Origin: Saururus chinensis | Taxonomy: Eukaryota; Streptophyta; Magnoliopsida; Piperales; Saururaceae | Length of the DNA stretch: 64,000 nt | Assembly (NCBI GenBank): GCA_035235625.1 | Contig: CP141140.1 | Span: 61,124,581-61,188,580 of the forward strand | Direction: 5' to 3' | Part shown: positions 1 through 11,440 of the stretch, one piece after another | Layout: each line of letters begins with the position of its first letter | Numbering within the stretch: the first letter of the stretch is position 1 | The notes under the pieces: model-generated | The model's input: only the letters and a program-made list of their open reading frames with translations | Databases searched by the model: none | What the model was told of the DNA's origin: nothing | Translations under genes and position numbers: made by a program

Positions 1-1568
1 TAGGTATGCACTGGAGAAATATAAAATATTTTTACTTAAAATAGATGATGTAACATAATAGGATAGGAAGCTCCAAAAGCGACGGAGGCTAGGGTTTTGG
101 GAGATGGGCAAATGTAATAAAGATGAGTAATTTGTCCCATTAAGGGCAAACTTGTCCAAAAAAATACTGGATTACCGCATTTGATTATTAAGGTAATCTC
201 CTTTTAAAGAGATTAGGTGGGTCATTTTAAATTAAGTACTAATCAACTTTAAATTATTAATTAGTAGATAATTTAATTCTTTAATTAATTTGTACATCCA
301 AATGTGATTAGGAAGATTTTTTTTTTAATCTTCCATGAATCTCTATCCAAGCTGCCCCTTAGTGAAGAAATCAGCTGCCTCTTAGTGAAGAAATCAAATT
401 TAGGTACTGACCTAAAAGGTAATTTTCATCCAGAATATTTATTTTAAATTAAAATAGGCTATCCAAACTTTTCTTCCCTTTAGAACACTTTTTCATGTCT
501 ATAAAACGTTTTTCAATAGTGAAAAGCACTTCCCAAAAACAGCCCCATAATTTATGAATGCATCACGTGTTAGACGAATGATTTTTACCTTTCAGCCAGC
601 AGTTATGACAATTGAGTGTATAGGTTAGTGAACTTTATATATCGATTAATTGGTGTTAAAAAATTATAAAATCCATTTTAAGCATTAGCGAGGGAAGTTA
701 AAAAAATGTATGATTCTCCATTAGACGCCTAAGAAGAAGAAAATAATGAATTAAATTAAGGAAGTTGATATGCCTATGCCACATTTTTTACATCAATTTT
801 TTTTTTCACCCATTAATTCTACTCCATAATCTTATTGTCAGGTGGGTCTTACCTTATATTAGAGGGTTTCACCTTGGAATCTAATCAAAAGTTTAAAGTA
901 AGGTAGTTCCAAGGTTTTGGTGCAGAGAAAGTGGTTTTAAATTAATACCTCTTTCTACTTGTTTACCTCTGTGTGCCACACTTCTAAAAAAATTAGGGGG
1001 CACATGTGGATGATTGGAACCCTTTTTCTCGTCAGCTACTTTTGCCAAGGTTGATATTGTTTTGAGTCAAATATGGATAGAGCCCAATTGGGGTGGCTTA
1101 ATTATTAGTATCATTTTATTTGTGTGCATTTTTGACACAAAAATGTGAATTTGGTATATAACAGTGGAATAGTTGACTGCTCAGGCGCTTCTCAACAAGT
1201 GGATCTGCTAGCGTTGGGGGCTAGTGGATTTTGTGCCTCCTCCTATCATGGCCTCGTGATCGGAATTGCGCGACAGATCTGGCGCATATCAACGAGACTC
1301 GTATAACAAAAGTTTGCATTGAGCATATTACATTATAATTAAATTTTATGCTTGAAGGCAAATATTGCCATTTCCATGGAGACGACGGAGGCATAGCCTA
1401 AACAAGCATTATATCAGTTTAAATAGGAATATCAGCTTCTCTTAAAAATTACCCTTCTAATACAAAAGCCCGAAAGTCTACCTAGTGGAGCTAGCTGGCC
1501 AAGTTACCAAACAATCTTTGTAGGCCGACGAATGCCACCTTTTACAAACAAGTGACCTTAATTTTTTA
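1..1568. other. AT-rich intergenic DNA, no gene seen
   Basis: I see no coding frame of any length and no tRNA-like structure here. The stretch is AT-rich with short poly-A/T runs. A more GC-balanced patch at about 1160-1310 looks like a different repeat, but I cannot place it. Confidence 0.5.
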
Positions 1569-1962
1569 GGGTAAATTGCACTTAATGCCCTGATCTTTCA
1601 CAAAATAATGCTTACACCCCTGGTAATTCAAAAAATATGAGTACACCCCCATCATTAAAAAAATTATTAGTAGTTATTTTTAATTAACAAAAATACCCTT
1701 AACCACTTAAATGTTAAGTGGGTAGTAGGGGGTCAGACCAATAGGGAGTGTGATGGATGCACATCCTCTTCCAGCCATTCGCATGCCCCGCACACAATCC
1801 CATCAACCGTGGTATGGTCTGGTTAAGTAGTTAAAAGTATTTTTGCCCTTTGAAAATAACCACTAACTTTTTTTAAATAACATAGGGTGTATGTGTAGTT
1901 TTAAACACCAAGGTGTAAGTATTATTTTGACAAAGGTAAGGAGCTATAATTGTTATTTACCC
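1569..1962. mobile_element. Foldback MITE of about 0.4 kb
   Basis: The left end begins GGGTAAATTGCACTTAATGC and the right end, read on the other strand, begins GGGTAAATAACAATTATAGC. The similarity continues inward for about 50 bases on each side, including a shared block around CAAAATAATGCTTACACC. Long imperfect inverted ends, no coding capacity and a length near 400 bp fit a Mutator-like or similar non-autonomous MITE. I could not find a clean target-site duplication, so the superfamily is open and the ends may be off by a few bases. Confidence 0.6.
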
Positions 1963-2269
1963 TTTTATAATTCTAAAATATCGCAAATCAAAAGGAACAA
2001 GTAGGGACATCATACATAATTGCACACATAAGAAAGTCATGCACAAATTGTTAATGTTTTAAAAGACCTAAAAGTGATTTTTATAAATTTACTAAGGGTT
2101 GCCCCTTTGGTGAAAGGTTGCATCTTTTATATTTGTATCGACTTTCATTTAAATTACACCTCTTGTTGAAAGATTGTATCCCTTGAAGTTTGTGTATGGG
2201 TTGCAATAATTGAAAATCATTGCATCTTTTATATTGTGATACTTATTTGTAAAAGGACACACTTTTTCA

Positions 2270-3425
2270 CCTTGCACCCCATAAAGAGTTTATATAGAGA
2301 TACACACAACCATGACATTGAGTACATAGAATAACCTACCCTACATTTCCGTTCTTCTTGTATTGTTTTCTTTCTCTTGTGCTTTTTCTTTGTGTTTTCA
2401 AATACAATTTTTAACCAAATTCTTATACGGTGTCAAGGAGAGTTCAAGAAGAATTATTTGGCATTGATGGTTATATATCCTCAAAGATTCCATTGTATCC
2501 TGTGACGAAGTTTATCGTGTAACATATCAATAACTTATATCTATCCAAAGGGGATAAATAATTCCTTAAATAAAGTCATACTTGTACGTGTCTCATATCA
2601 TCTTTGTGTCCATCCACTTTTCAAACGGCGAGTTATTGCACCTATCTCTAATTGCAATCCGTTGTGAAGTCTAGCCAACATTGTCTATTTTTCAAGCTCT
2701 AGGGACAACTTCTGTATATTTGAATCCAACACCTTGTAACCAACAATTTTAAGGAATTATTTGTTATCACCATAGATTCATAATTGAATATAGTGTCCTC
2801 CATAATCATAGATCAAGATCTTATCAAATTTGATAAATTTGATGGTTCCATCAACTGCACTTGTTGTGCTAGGAAGACGATGTTTCTTTTTACCACAAAC
2901 AAGATCCAAAGGATATTTGGAGTAAATTTTAATGTGAAATAAAGGTATGCACAATTTATTTAATTCTCATTTTAATAGTAAGTCCAAAAAAGATGAAAGA
3001 GTTTAAGCACTTCTTGCTTTGTATGTGAAGAAAAAATGCATTATGCCCAATATTTTGTGGTTGAGAAATCAAATAAATTTGTGGTCATGGTTAATGATAT
3101 AAATATGATAGTCCAACAAGGGATAGTGGTTTGACTCATATGCTATAGTCCATGTTTGCATTGACAAATTCCTTTACAAATGATTGTGCTGAAGTAATTT
3201 ATAGCAAAGAGGTTCAATTGGGAAACCAAAACCAAGTCAAGGTCATAGGAAATGGAGTTATTGAACTCACTTTTTCCTTTATAAGAAAATTGATTATCAA
3301 CAATATATTCCCTATTCTTGACTCAAGAAGGAACCTTGTGTCTGCCAACATACTTTGTAAGAAATGATTTAAAATTGTGTTTGAATTTGACAAAATTACT
3401 TGGTTAAAGAATTAAACTTTTGTGG
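2270..3425 (+). mobile_element. Ty1/Copia retrotransposon fossil (gag and protease parts)
   Basis: A short frame near 2810-2900 reads like the start of a Copia gag, with an FDG motif followed by the usual lysine/methionine-rich stretch. The region 3060-3400 aligns by eye with the Copia retropepsin region: a GNxxxVKVIGNG core, then a block ending NLVSANILCK, which matches the typical RKNLVS segment. A TATA-like, T-rich stretch at 2280-2400 could be part of the 5' LTR, but I found no matching second LTR. The element is old, truncated before integrase and reverse transcriptase, and broken in several places. Confidence 0.6.
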
Positions 3426-3938
3426 CAAAATATTACTCTTGTAATGAGATATTTAAATTTAATTTGAATAAAATAACAATAACGAAGATGTTGTTTTACC
3501 TTGTGGACTCTATGGACCAAAAGGCAAGCATGGGAAGTGGGGAGGAGTTCTACCAACATAGGTAGTGGAGTCTGATGTTTGTGTTGAACTTCCGGCGGGT
3601 AGAGGGATGTAGTCCAAATGGTCAATGGGTTTCTATTATGCCGTTAATATAAATCAACTTAGAAGTCCCTCCCCTACTCCTGCTTTTGTTGTTGATTTTA
3701 ATGGAGGAAAGGTAGAACCTTTAGGACTTTTATAAATGCAAACCTCGCCACTCTTCATAAAGACTACTTGGATGGAGAAGGAGAGCATCAATGAGAACTC
3801 ATATGTAAAACTAAAAGGTAGGAAAACTCACCTTTTGGGTAGTGAGGATAGAAGAGGAAAGAGAAGGGAGGAAGATGTACAATAGAGGGGTATTTTGGTA
3901 TATACAAAGTTAATATATAATATTCCATGTTATGGGAT

Positions 3939-4414
3939 ATATATATAAGTAAGCAATGTGTAAATCACTAAGTTGAATAATGGAAAGAAGATTCACCACG
4001 CCTATTGAGAGATTTTGAAGAATTTTAAAAAATTAGGAGGTTTGTGGAAATGATCCGATTACCTAAAGGATAGTGTACATATATATAAGTAAGCAATGTG
4101 TAAATCACTCTTCAAAAATTTAAAACTGTTCGAGAAAGGTCACATATTTTTAGGTTGCCCATAGGTGTAACTCGCATGGAGTAGGGCAACATGAAAGTGG
4201 GCCTCATGAAACTAATCATAAACCTTTCCTATTTTTTACCTACCAATTTGGTGGGAGGTTGTCAAACATTCACTTAATATTTAAATAAAATTTTAAAATA
4301 CGTTAAGTTGAATAGTGGAAAGAAGATTCACTATGCCTATTGAGAGATTTTGAAGAATATTTTAAAAAAATTAGGAGATTTGTGAAAATGATCCATTTAC
4401 CTAAAGGATAGTGA
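3939..4414. repeat. Interleaved direct repeats (31 bp and about 110 bp)
   Basis: A 31-bp sequence containing AAGTAAGCAATGTGTAAATC occurs at 3939-3969 and again at 4079-4109. A longer sequence starting near AAGTTGAATA and ending CCTAAAGGATAGTG occurs at about 3970-4075 and again, diverged, at about 4303-4413. The two repeats overlap in arrangement, so the block probably arose from more than one duplication. No coding role is visible. Confidence 0.75.
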
Positions 4415-4679
4415 TGTACACCCAACAAACTCTCACAACATGTTTTTGGACAAAACATATAGGCCGCACCTAAAGCTCACTTAGGACAACATGTCATGTC
4501 CAACCAAAATTTAATTAGAAATATTTGGTATATAAATTCGTTGGTGATTATTATTTTCTTTAACTAGAAGTGAAAAAAAAATTGCTAGTGCATTATAACT
4601 TAATTAAGTAGAAGATTTAATGAAACCTACATGAAAAATGCATACTTTAGGGGTTCTTCTCAACAGGATTGCCTACAGG

Positions 4680-6059
4680 TAGGGGTGCTAACGAGTCGAT
4701 TTAACTCGTCGAGCAAGCCTCGACTTAACTCAACTCGAATATTGTTGACTTGAATAGGCCTGGATCGAACTTGACTCAAACTCGAACATATTTGGGTCAA
4801 CCTTGAGCATACATTAGCTCAACTCGATTTGACTCGAATAAAACTCGAACTCAACTTAAACACTACTTGTTCTTGACTCGAAGTCAAACTCGAATGAATA
4901 TTATTTTATAATATACATAAAAACATATTAACTTATTTGTAAATATGTACAATCAACAATCCCAAAATACATATACAACAAATTTATATTTTACACGTCA
5001 TAATATATATAATGTTATGTATTGGGTATGTATATTTGTATATAAAGAGAGAGATTGATAAGTTTAATTTTTAAAGACACATAATATATATATATATATA
5101 TATATGTATCATAGAAATTTAATTTAATAAAGTATATACATATATAGTATAATTAGTAAAAAAATAGGATACACCATAGTCTATACTATATATCAAACTA
5201 TATGACAAAATGTATTGGTAATATTATCTACCATCTCTACATGTCAAACAAATTATAATATATTTTTTCAAATTTTTATAGAGACTAATATTAGAATCCT
5301 TACAAATTAAAATTTTACAATAAATTCTTAAAAGTTATTTAGCATTAACTCATAGAGTCTTTTTTTACTTCATAAGATAAAGATAAGTTATATTTATTTT
5401 GGATTGGTCAAAGACGGCAAGACTCTAAGTGTTTTGTTGCTAATACAATATGATTTACTCAATAATAATTATTTAAAGGATGAGACGTAAACATACCGAA
5501 AACATCTCACCACATACTAAGGCCAAAATTGAGGGTAGTCATAACCTGGAAATAAAATCTCAAAGAAGGGACAACATTAATTATACAATTAGTTATTGTA
5601 TTTTCACACATGCTTGATTAATAATTATATTTTAATATTATATACAATAGAGAGTTGAGAGCAACTAAGGCTCGATTATAGCCTAATTTGAAGCTTTAAG
5701 CAAGTTTACTTGGAGCACATATTAACTTTTATTTGTAGCTTTTCATATAATTTTAAATTGATAAACTCATTTTATGTAATTGATTTGTTTATTGAATGTT
5801 GTTTTGAACATTTAAATTTAAAAATAGGTTTATTTCTATACACAAATTGAGCTCAATTCGAGTTGGGCTTACCATTATAATAAATTGAGTTCGAGCTTGA
5901 ATTTGTGTTCAAGCTCAACGTTTTTGGTTCGAGATGAGTTCAAGCTAGGAAGCTTGAGCTTATTCGAGCCTTGAGTCGAGTTTGAGCCAAATATTCCAAC
6001 TTCGAGTTTGAGCTACATGATGCAAAAATATGACTCGACTCGGCTCATTAGCACCCCTA
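4680..6059. mobile_element. Non-autonomous hAT-like element, 1.38 kb
   Basis: The element has 12-bp perfect terminal inverted repeats, TAGGGGTGCTAA at the left and TTAGCACCCCTA at the right. It is flanked by an 8-bp target duplication that matches at seven of eight positions (CCTACAGG at 4672-4679, CCTACAGA at 6060-6067). Eight-base duplications and TAGGGGTG-like ends are typical of hAT elements. Both subterminal zones are packed with CTCGA/TCGAG motifs, which in hAT elements often serve as transposase-binding repeats. The interior is AT-rich, carries a (TA)n tract at about 5085-5105, and encodes no transposase that I can see. Confidence 0.8.
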
Positions 6060-6067
6060 CCTACAGA

Positions 6068-6508
6068 TATATTTTTTAAAAAATAATATTTATATTTTAT
6101 TATTTTACACAATAGAACTTACACTACTATTAATTAAATAAAGAAGGTAAGTCTCACCTAACAATATGAGATTCACTTTTTCCCATCCAATTATAAATAA
6201 CATTAGGCAGGCTTATGGGTATAATAAAGTGGCTGCATTTCCTATTCCATCATAAGTGATATAAGGCCTATGAATATAAAAAAGTGGGCATATAAATATT
6301 ACTAATCTTTTTAAAATAATATATATTTTGAAAAAATAATGATATTTCTACAATAAAAATACCCACAAAAATTTATATAAATATTTTAATTAAAATTTAT
6401 AAAAAACCCTTATATAAAGTTCATATGAACTTTATTTAGACCCATCAAAATACATGTGTAAATTTTTAATGTGTACTTTTTATGTAAAAAATTATTTTTT
6501 ATTTTGAA
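6068..6508. other. AT-rich upstream region of the RanGAP gene
   Basis: The stretch is strongly AT-rich with small palindromes (for example around 6415-6435) and no convincing TATA box at a suitable distance from the GC-rich leader. Any promoter of the downstream gene would have to lie here or in the GC-rich patch that follows. Confidence 0.3.
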
Positions 6509-6559
6509 ATGGTCAGTCCAATGTATCTAAGGCCATGCAGGGACTGTAGGCTCATCCCG

Positions 6560-6791
6560 TGTCGCAAAGTCATATTAGCAGGCCCCATGCCTTCCCGGCA
6601 GCGCGCATGCGGCGAGCGAAAGAGGGGGTCGAGCGTACGTATCATTATTCTTCCTTTGGTCTTCGTGAATACATATGTATGCCTCTCCCTCTCTTTCTAG
6701 CCTCTCCCGCCACATTTTCAGTCTCCGGTCTCCCGACTCCCGCCTCTCCGGTACCGGATTTCCTCTGCCTGCGTCTCCCTGCCGGAATCAG
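6560..6791 (+). other. Probable 5' leader exon of the RanGAP gene
   Basis: A GC- and CT-rich island of about 400 bp appears abruptly in AT-rich DNA. It contains a good splice donor, GGAATCAG followed by GTACTC, with the intron starting at 6792. Plant RanGAP genes have an uninterrupted coding region and commonly an intron in the 5' leader. The next well-placed acceptor before the RanGAP start codon is at 11427-11428. The exon start is a guess from the edge of the island. Transcript reads spanning 6791 to 11429 would settle this. Confidence 0.5.
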
Positions 6792-9076
6792 GTACTCTTC
6801 CCCTCCCTGCTCTGGTCCTTCCTCTCCGGAAGCTTCTAACGGCCACGGGAATGGCGCTGGTCCGTGCAATGGGGCTGGGATCTGGTTGCCCTTGTCGCAG
6901 ACAAGGGATATCCACTCCGGGCCCCTGTTTCGGACAATGTGGATGGGGTGATTTATTTCTTTCCAATCAATCTTCCTAGTGGACGGTGAAAGATTGATAT
7001 TTTTCTTTTTATGCCTACGCTATGGAAAATTTAAGGTTAGGTAGGAGCCATTTGAAGCACGTTTCCAGTTGATATCGTAAGGGTCTGAACTCAGATTGAT
7101 GTCCTTTTATGATCATCATTTATTTTACCAAAATTTATCTTTCACTTCCTTCTGGTTATTAGAGTTCCATCATCAGCTTATGTACTAATGTGCATCGATC
7201 TTTAATATGCCGCCTTTGTAGCCTTGATTAGTTTAAATGAATTTCAGTAGCCGTGGACGATTTTTGAGTATGCAAATATGATCGATATGCTTATGTAGCC
7301 TGTCTTTAGTTCCATATTCTGGTTTAAAGGGGAATAAGCATATATCAAATTTTCCAGAATGCAGAATGGAACTTCCATACAAACTTCCCTCGGCGCCTAT
7401 TGCGAAGGTGGTAAAATACATTTAACTTATCTATATATGGACCCATGTACCGAAGTTTGATGCAATGATCAGATGGATAACGCTTGATACTTATCCTCTA
7501 AGCCAATAAAATTATGAACTGAAAGATGAAAAAGCAATAAAGTTGTGCAAGAAGATGAACCGGTAAGAAAATGGACTATGCTTTGGTAGCATGTCTCGAG
7601 CTATGGTTTGCTAGTAGGTTTAACTTTTGTTTTCATATCTTTGAACTAGCTTTCAAGAAATTATTTCTTCCCCACCTAAGTTAGCTTTGGTAGGTCATGA
7701 AGTAGCTTTGAGATCCATGGCTAGTTATGTTCTAGGGTCCTATTTGTATAAGGTTGAAACTTTTTTATGATTGTACAATGTACATTGACAAAAGCAGCTC
7801 CGTCTAAACCTTGTGTAGACAAATGCAGAATTACTGATCTAATAGTTGCAAGAGGTTTAATTGGTCATCTCGGATCAATATGAAATTAGTGTCCAAGCTG
7901 TCGAGTAATTCAGAAAACAAATTATATGACATTGAGCTTGGTTTTGTAGGATCAAAGTAGTTTTATGACTAAACCTCAGATGTGGGCAGGACATTTCATA
8001 ATCTCTTGCTCTCCCTTATAAATTAATAAAGATGTAAGTTAAAATCATTGGATAAATTATAGTCACACCAACCATCATCACTGCACACTTGTGAGATCTT
8101 TGCCGTAGGAGTAAGTTTAATGGTCTTGCCATTTAGTTGTGAGATTTATTTCTGACGTGACTTGCAGATTAAAAATTCAATTTTTGGATTTAAAAGATTA
8201 TGTTTCCTGTTTCTCAATCTATTGATCGATGCACCCATTTCCTATCAATTACTGCATGTACAACCTAAATTGTGAATTATCAAAATTTCTCTTTCCAGTG
8301 TTTATGCTACAAAGTACAAAATCATTTATCTTCATTTTAAAATATAGTAGAACTTGTGGTATGCAGAAAAGAAATTATGAATTGACACATTACTATAAGA
8401 TGACAATCAGACACTGTTTGTCAACTTCCTCTATTCAGATGCCAAATGCGGTAAAGATACTCAGCCTCTATCCAATCACTAAGTTTGACCACCATTTTTA
8501 GGAATTTAGCTTAATGGTGTGTTTTTTGTTATTTTTATCGGTAATGATGTGTTTGTGTAGAACATATCTCAAGTATAGTGAGTGCATTATAAACAAGCTT
8601 GTAGTTAACAATCCTTAATTTAAGTTAATGATGATTGTTGAGTATAATAACTATACATTGCTACATTTTTCATTGCAAATTTGTTGCTTTCTGCCCGTGG
8701 CACTTGCGTGGGATTGAAGATCAATTCTGCACACTTTTCTAAATTTGTAATTTGAGCTAATACGTACTCTGTGTTAGGACTAACCTTTTCACAACTAAGT
8801 GTGGAGAGATGTCTGATTGTTGGTGGTTTAAGACTCAAAGTATGGCATTTTTAGAGAAATGAATAGACTGACTTTGCACTTCATAAATATTTGTAGTTAG
8901 CTGCCACTAGATAAATGCATCTAGTGTTTTTTTTGTGGGTAAGAACTGCATCAAGTTCCCACGTCAGTGTGTTTGGTTAAGCTTAAGATTTTGCTTTCTC
9001 GAACTTAAGTGGAATGTGAAAGGGCAGTGGGACAAAAAAAATTGTGTCTAATAAATATTCAATAAAAAATAATTGT

Positions 9077-9079
<3 letters not shown>

Positions 9080-9111
<32 letters not shown>
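9080..9111. repeat. (TA)n microsatellite
   Basis: About 16 uninterrupted TA units, lying at the edge of the TRIM-like element. A likely length-variable locus. Confidence 0.9.
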
Positions 9112-9112
<1 letters not shown>

Positions 9113-9117
9113 CTGTG

Positions 9118-9865
9118 ACTATTTATGTTGTGTACATCTGGGAGATGCACAATGGTGTAGCGGGACAGCCAGGAAAAGGGACAGTATTTTCCTTGTTTGT
9201 GTTGATGATGAGCCTGAGAGAAGATGGCAAGTCAGCAATGGTGCTGTTCACCGTGGCAGTTGAGACTGTTGTTGTGAGGAAGAGGCATCTGCCTCTCTGT
9301 CGATTTTTTTAAACTGCCAATGTGCTGTGAAAATAGTGGCATCAGGGTTGCAATTAAACTAACAAGCTGTTGTGCCATTGCACTGGCAAGCTTTTCTGTC
9401 ATCTATCAAATGACCAATGGAACTGCTCCATCTGGGTGGTTTTGGATTAAAACTTCTCAAAGTTGTCGTCTTAGAGTTGAGTTGTTGGAGTTCTTCCACC
9501 AGTAACGTTGGTCGCTTCTGTGAGACCTCTGATGGATCTTCTGCTTTTGATCGTGAGTTAGTACTTTAGGTGCCATGTTCTGTATTGACACTCTAATACC
9601 AACTATTGTATATGCCTGAGAGATGCACAATGGTGTAGTGAACAGCGGTGAAAAGGGACACTCTTTTTCTTGTCTTTGGGGATGATGGGCATGAGGAAGA
9701 AGGGGGAAAGGGTGGTGAATGGATGGATGGCCAGCATGGGTGCTGTCGGCTGGTAGCAGTGTTGGCTATGTGGGGTGGGGTGGCTCCCTATGAGGAGGGG
9801 AGCTGCCCTCCTCTGTCACCTTGGGCTAATCTACTGTTGGACTTAAGGATAAGGGAAATTGATTT
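9118..9865 (-). mobile_element. TRIM-like LTR retroelement fossil
   Basis: Two diverged direct copies of about 190-260 bp lie at roughly 9118-9310 and 9604-9865. They share GAGATGCACAATGGTGTAG and, further in, a GACAGAG-containing block. On the reverse strand the copy at higher coordinates is followed at once by TTGGTATTAGAG, close to the primer-binding site complementary to initiator methionine tRNA. This puts the 5' LTR at the high end and the 3' LTR at the low end, with under 300 bp between. The size suggests a TRIM or a heavily shrunken element. The divergence of the two LTRs points to an old insertion; it looks non-coding and broken. Confidence 0.5.
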
Positions 9866-11074
9866 TTGACTGATGAGAATTAAGATATCTGCCCATGCAT
9901 ATTGTGTAGGCCCTAAGCGATATGCCATTGGTATAGGGAAGTAAGCAAATAAGCCTAGCTAGAAAAAGTAAATAAGTTTAAGCTACTTCAATTACTAATC
10001 TCTAGTAATTACGCAAATAATAAAAACCAGAAGATTGTCACAAGAAATTATACTGAGTGGAGCCTTTGAAAACCAAATGTTTTAGATTATTCGTGGACTG
10101 GAATCATGGTTGTTGTCAGGGGGACTTTCACATGCTATGTTTCTTGTGTCTTGGATAATTGAATTGTTCATATTGTGGAATTGTGTTTATTTTTAGTTTG
10201 GAAAAAGTCTGAAATATTAGCGCTAGGAATATTTTACCTGTAGTTGGCAGTCAGCCTCTAGTTCGCATTCATCGTCTTTTAAATTAGAAATTAATGGTCT
10301 TAATGCTGTCATTGTCCTGTTCAAGAGAAAATAATGAGATTCATTATATCATTGAGGATGAGGACGATGGTCATATGCCTTTCCCATTTATCTGCTATTG
10401 CCTTCATGAGATGGTGGTTGCAGAAGCAGTATTTGATATAGTAATCTTCCAACATAAAGCTGGCAAATGAAAATAACATAATTAAGATGATCAGTTCAGG
10501 GAATTTTGAAGACAAGGTTTAGTTGAGAGATTATGTTTCTTTGTAAATAATGTAAACCCAATCCCAATTATTAATCATTACACAGTGGTAATTAAAATAA
10601 CTCCCCTTCTTATTTCATGGTAGGGAGGACACATCATCAAACTTTTGGACTTATACTGATTATGCCCTAATATCACTTGACACCATTATACTGGTCACCG
10701 AGTGGCAAGTCTGAATAAACTGAAGCACCCACCTTTACCTATGCTAGAACATGCTTTCTACCCAAACAAATTTTTAAATGTGATGATTGATTTGTGGGAT
10801 ACAAATACGAGCAATTAATGATCAAGTAATCTTCATTGAGCTAAAAGCTGTTCGGACAGCTATCAATGATTTCTTTATAGGTATGTAGAAAGTAAGTAAT
10901 TTCCATGCTGATTAATTATCTAATTCGTTTTTGCAAACAAAAGAAGGCAAAGAGATGCATATAATCTGTTGCATCAAAGACATTAATCTCCAACAAAATC
11001 CAACATCTTTTAGTTTCTAAGAAAAGAAAGAAAAAAGAAATACATAAGATGTGACCAAAGAATATGACTTAGGC

Positions 11075-11195
11075 TAACTGAATGTTTAAGCAAAGAGATG
11101 TTTCTTGTAGGTAACTGAATGTTTAAGCAAAGAGATGTTTCTTGTAGGTAACTGAATGTTTAAGCAAAGAGATGTTTCTTGTAGGTAACTGAATG
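11075..11195 (+). repeat. 37-bp tandem repeat, 3.3 copies
   Basis: Three identical 37-bp units (11075-11111, 11112-11148, 11149-11185) and ten bases of a fourth. Each unit contains TTTCTTGTAG directly followed by GTAACTG across the unit junction, so it carries an acceptor-like and a donor-like splice motif back to back. The array sits about 240 bp upstream of the inferred 3' splice site of the RanGAP leader intron. Confidence 0.95.
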
Positions 11196-11440
11196 TGTTT
11201 GTCAAGGTTAGGTGAACTATGATTAGTTTAATATGACTTAGGCTGGCACTACTTCATATACCATGTAGAATTGATGTGACCAAAGAATCATGGTCTTGAT
11301 GAAGTCTGAGTAAATCAAACAAACCAGCAGGCAATTCACAGCTAGTTAACCAACTTTTAATATCTGATTTTCAGAATTTTGTCAATAAAGTTTCAACTGA
11401 TGAGAAGATTTTATAAAACTTTTGTCAGATAGTATCTAGC

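Larger units (their letters stand above)
6792..11428 (+). other. Inferred 4.6-kb leader intron of RanGAP
   Basis: Inferred from a donor at 6792 (GTACTC) and an acceptor ending TTTTGTCAG at 11428, only 12 bases before the start codon. The interval has no coding frame that I can recognise. It contains a (TA)n tract, a TRIM-like LTR fossil on the opposite strand, and a 37-bp tandem repeat close to the 3' end. The length is large for a plant leader intron, and the inserted repeats explain part of it. Confidence 0.45.

Noticed and set aside
6559-6966. Three overlapping frames in the GC-rich island before RanGAP
   Set aside because: No domain or family pattern; better explained as a leader exon and the start of its intron.
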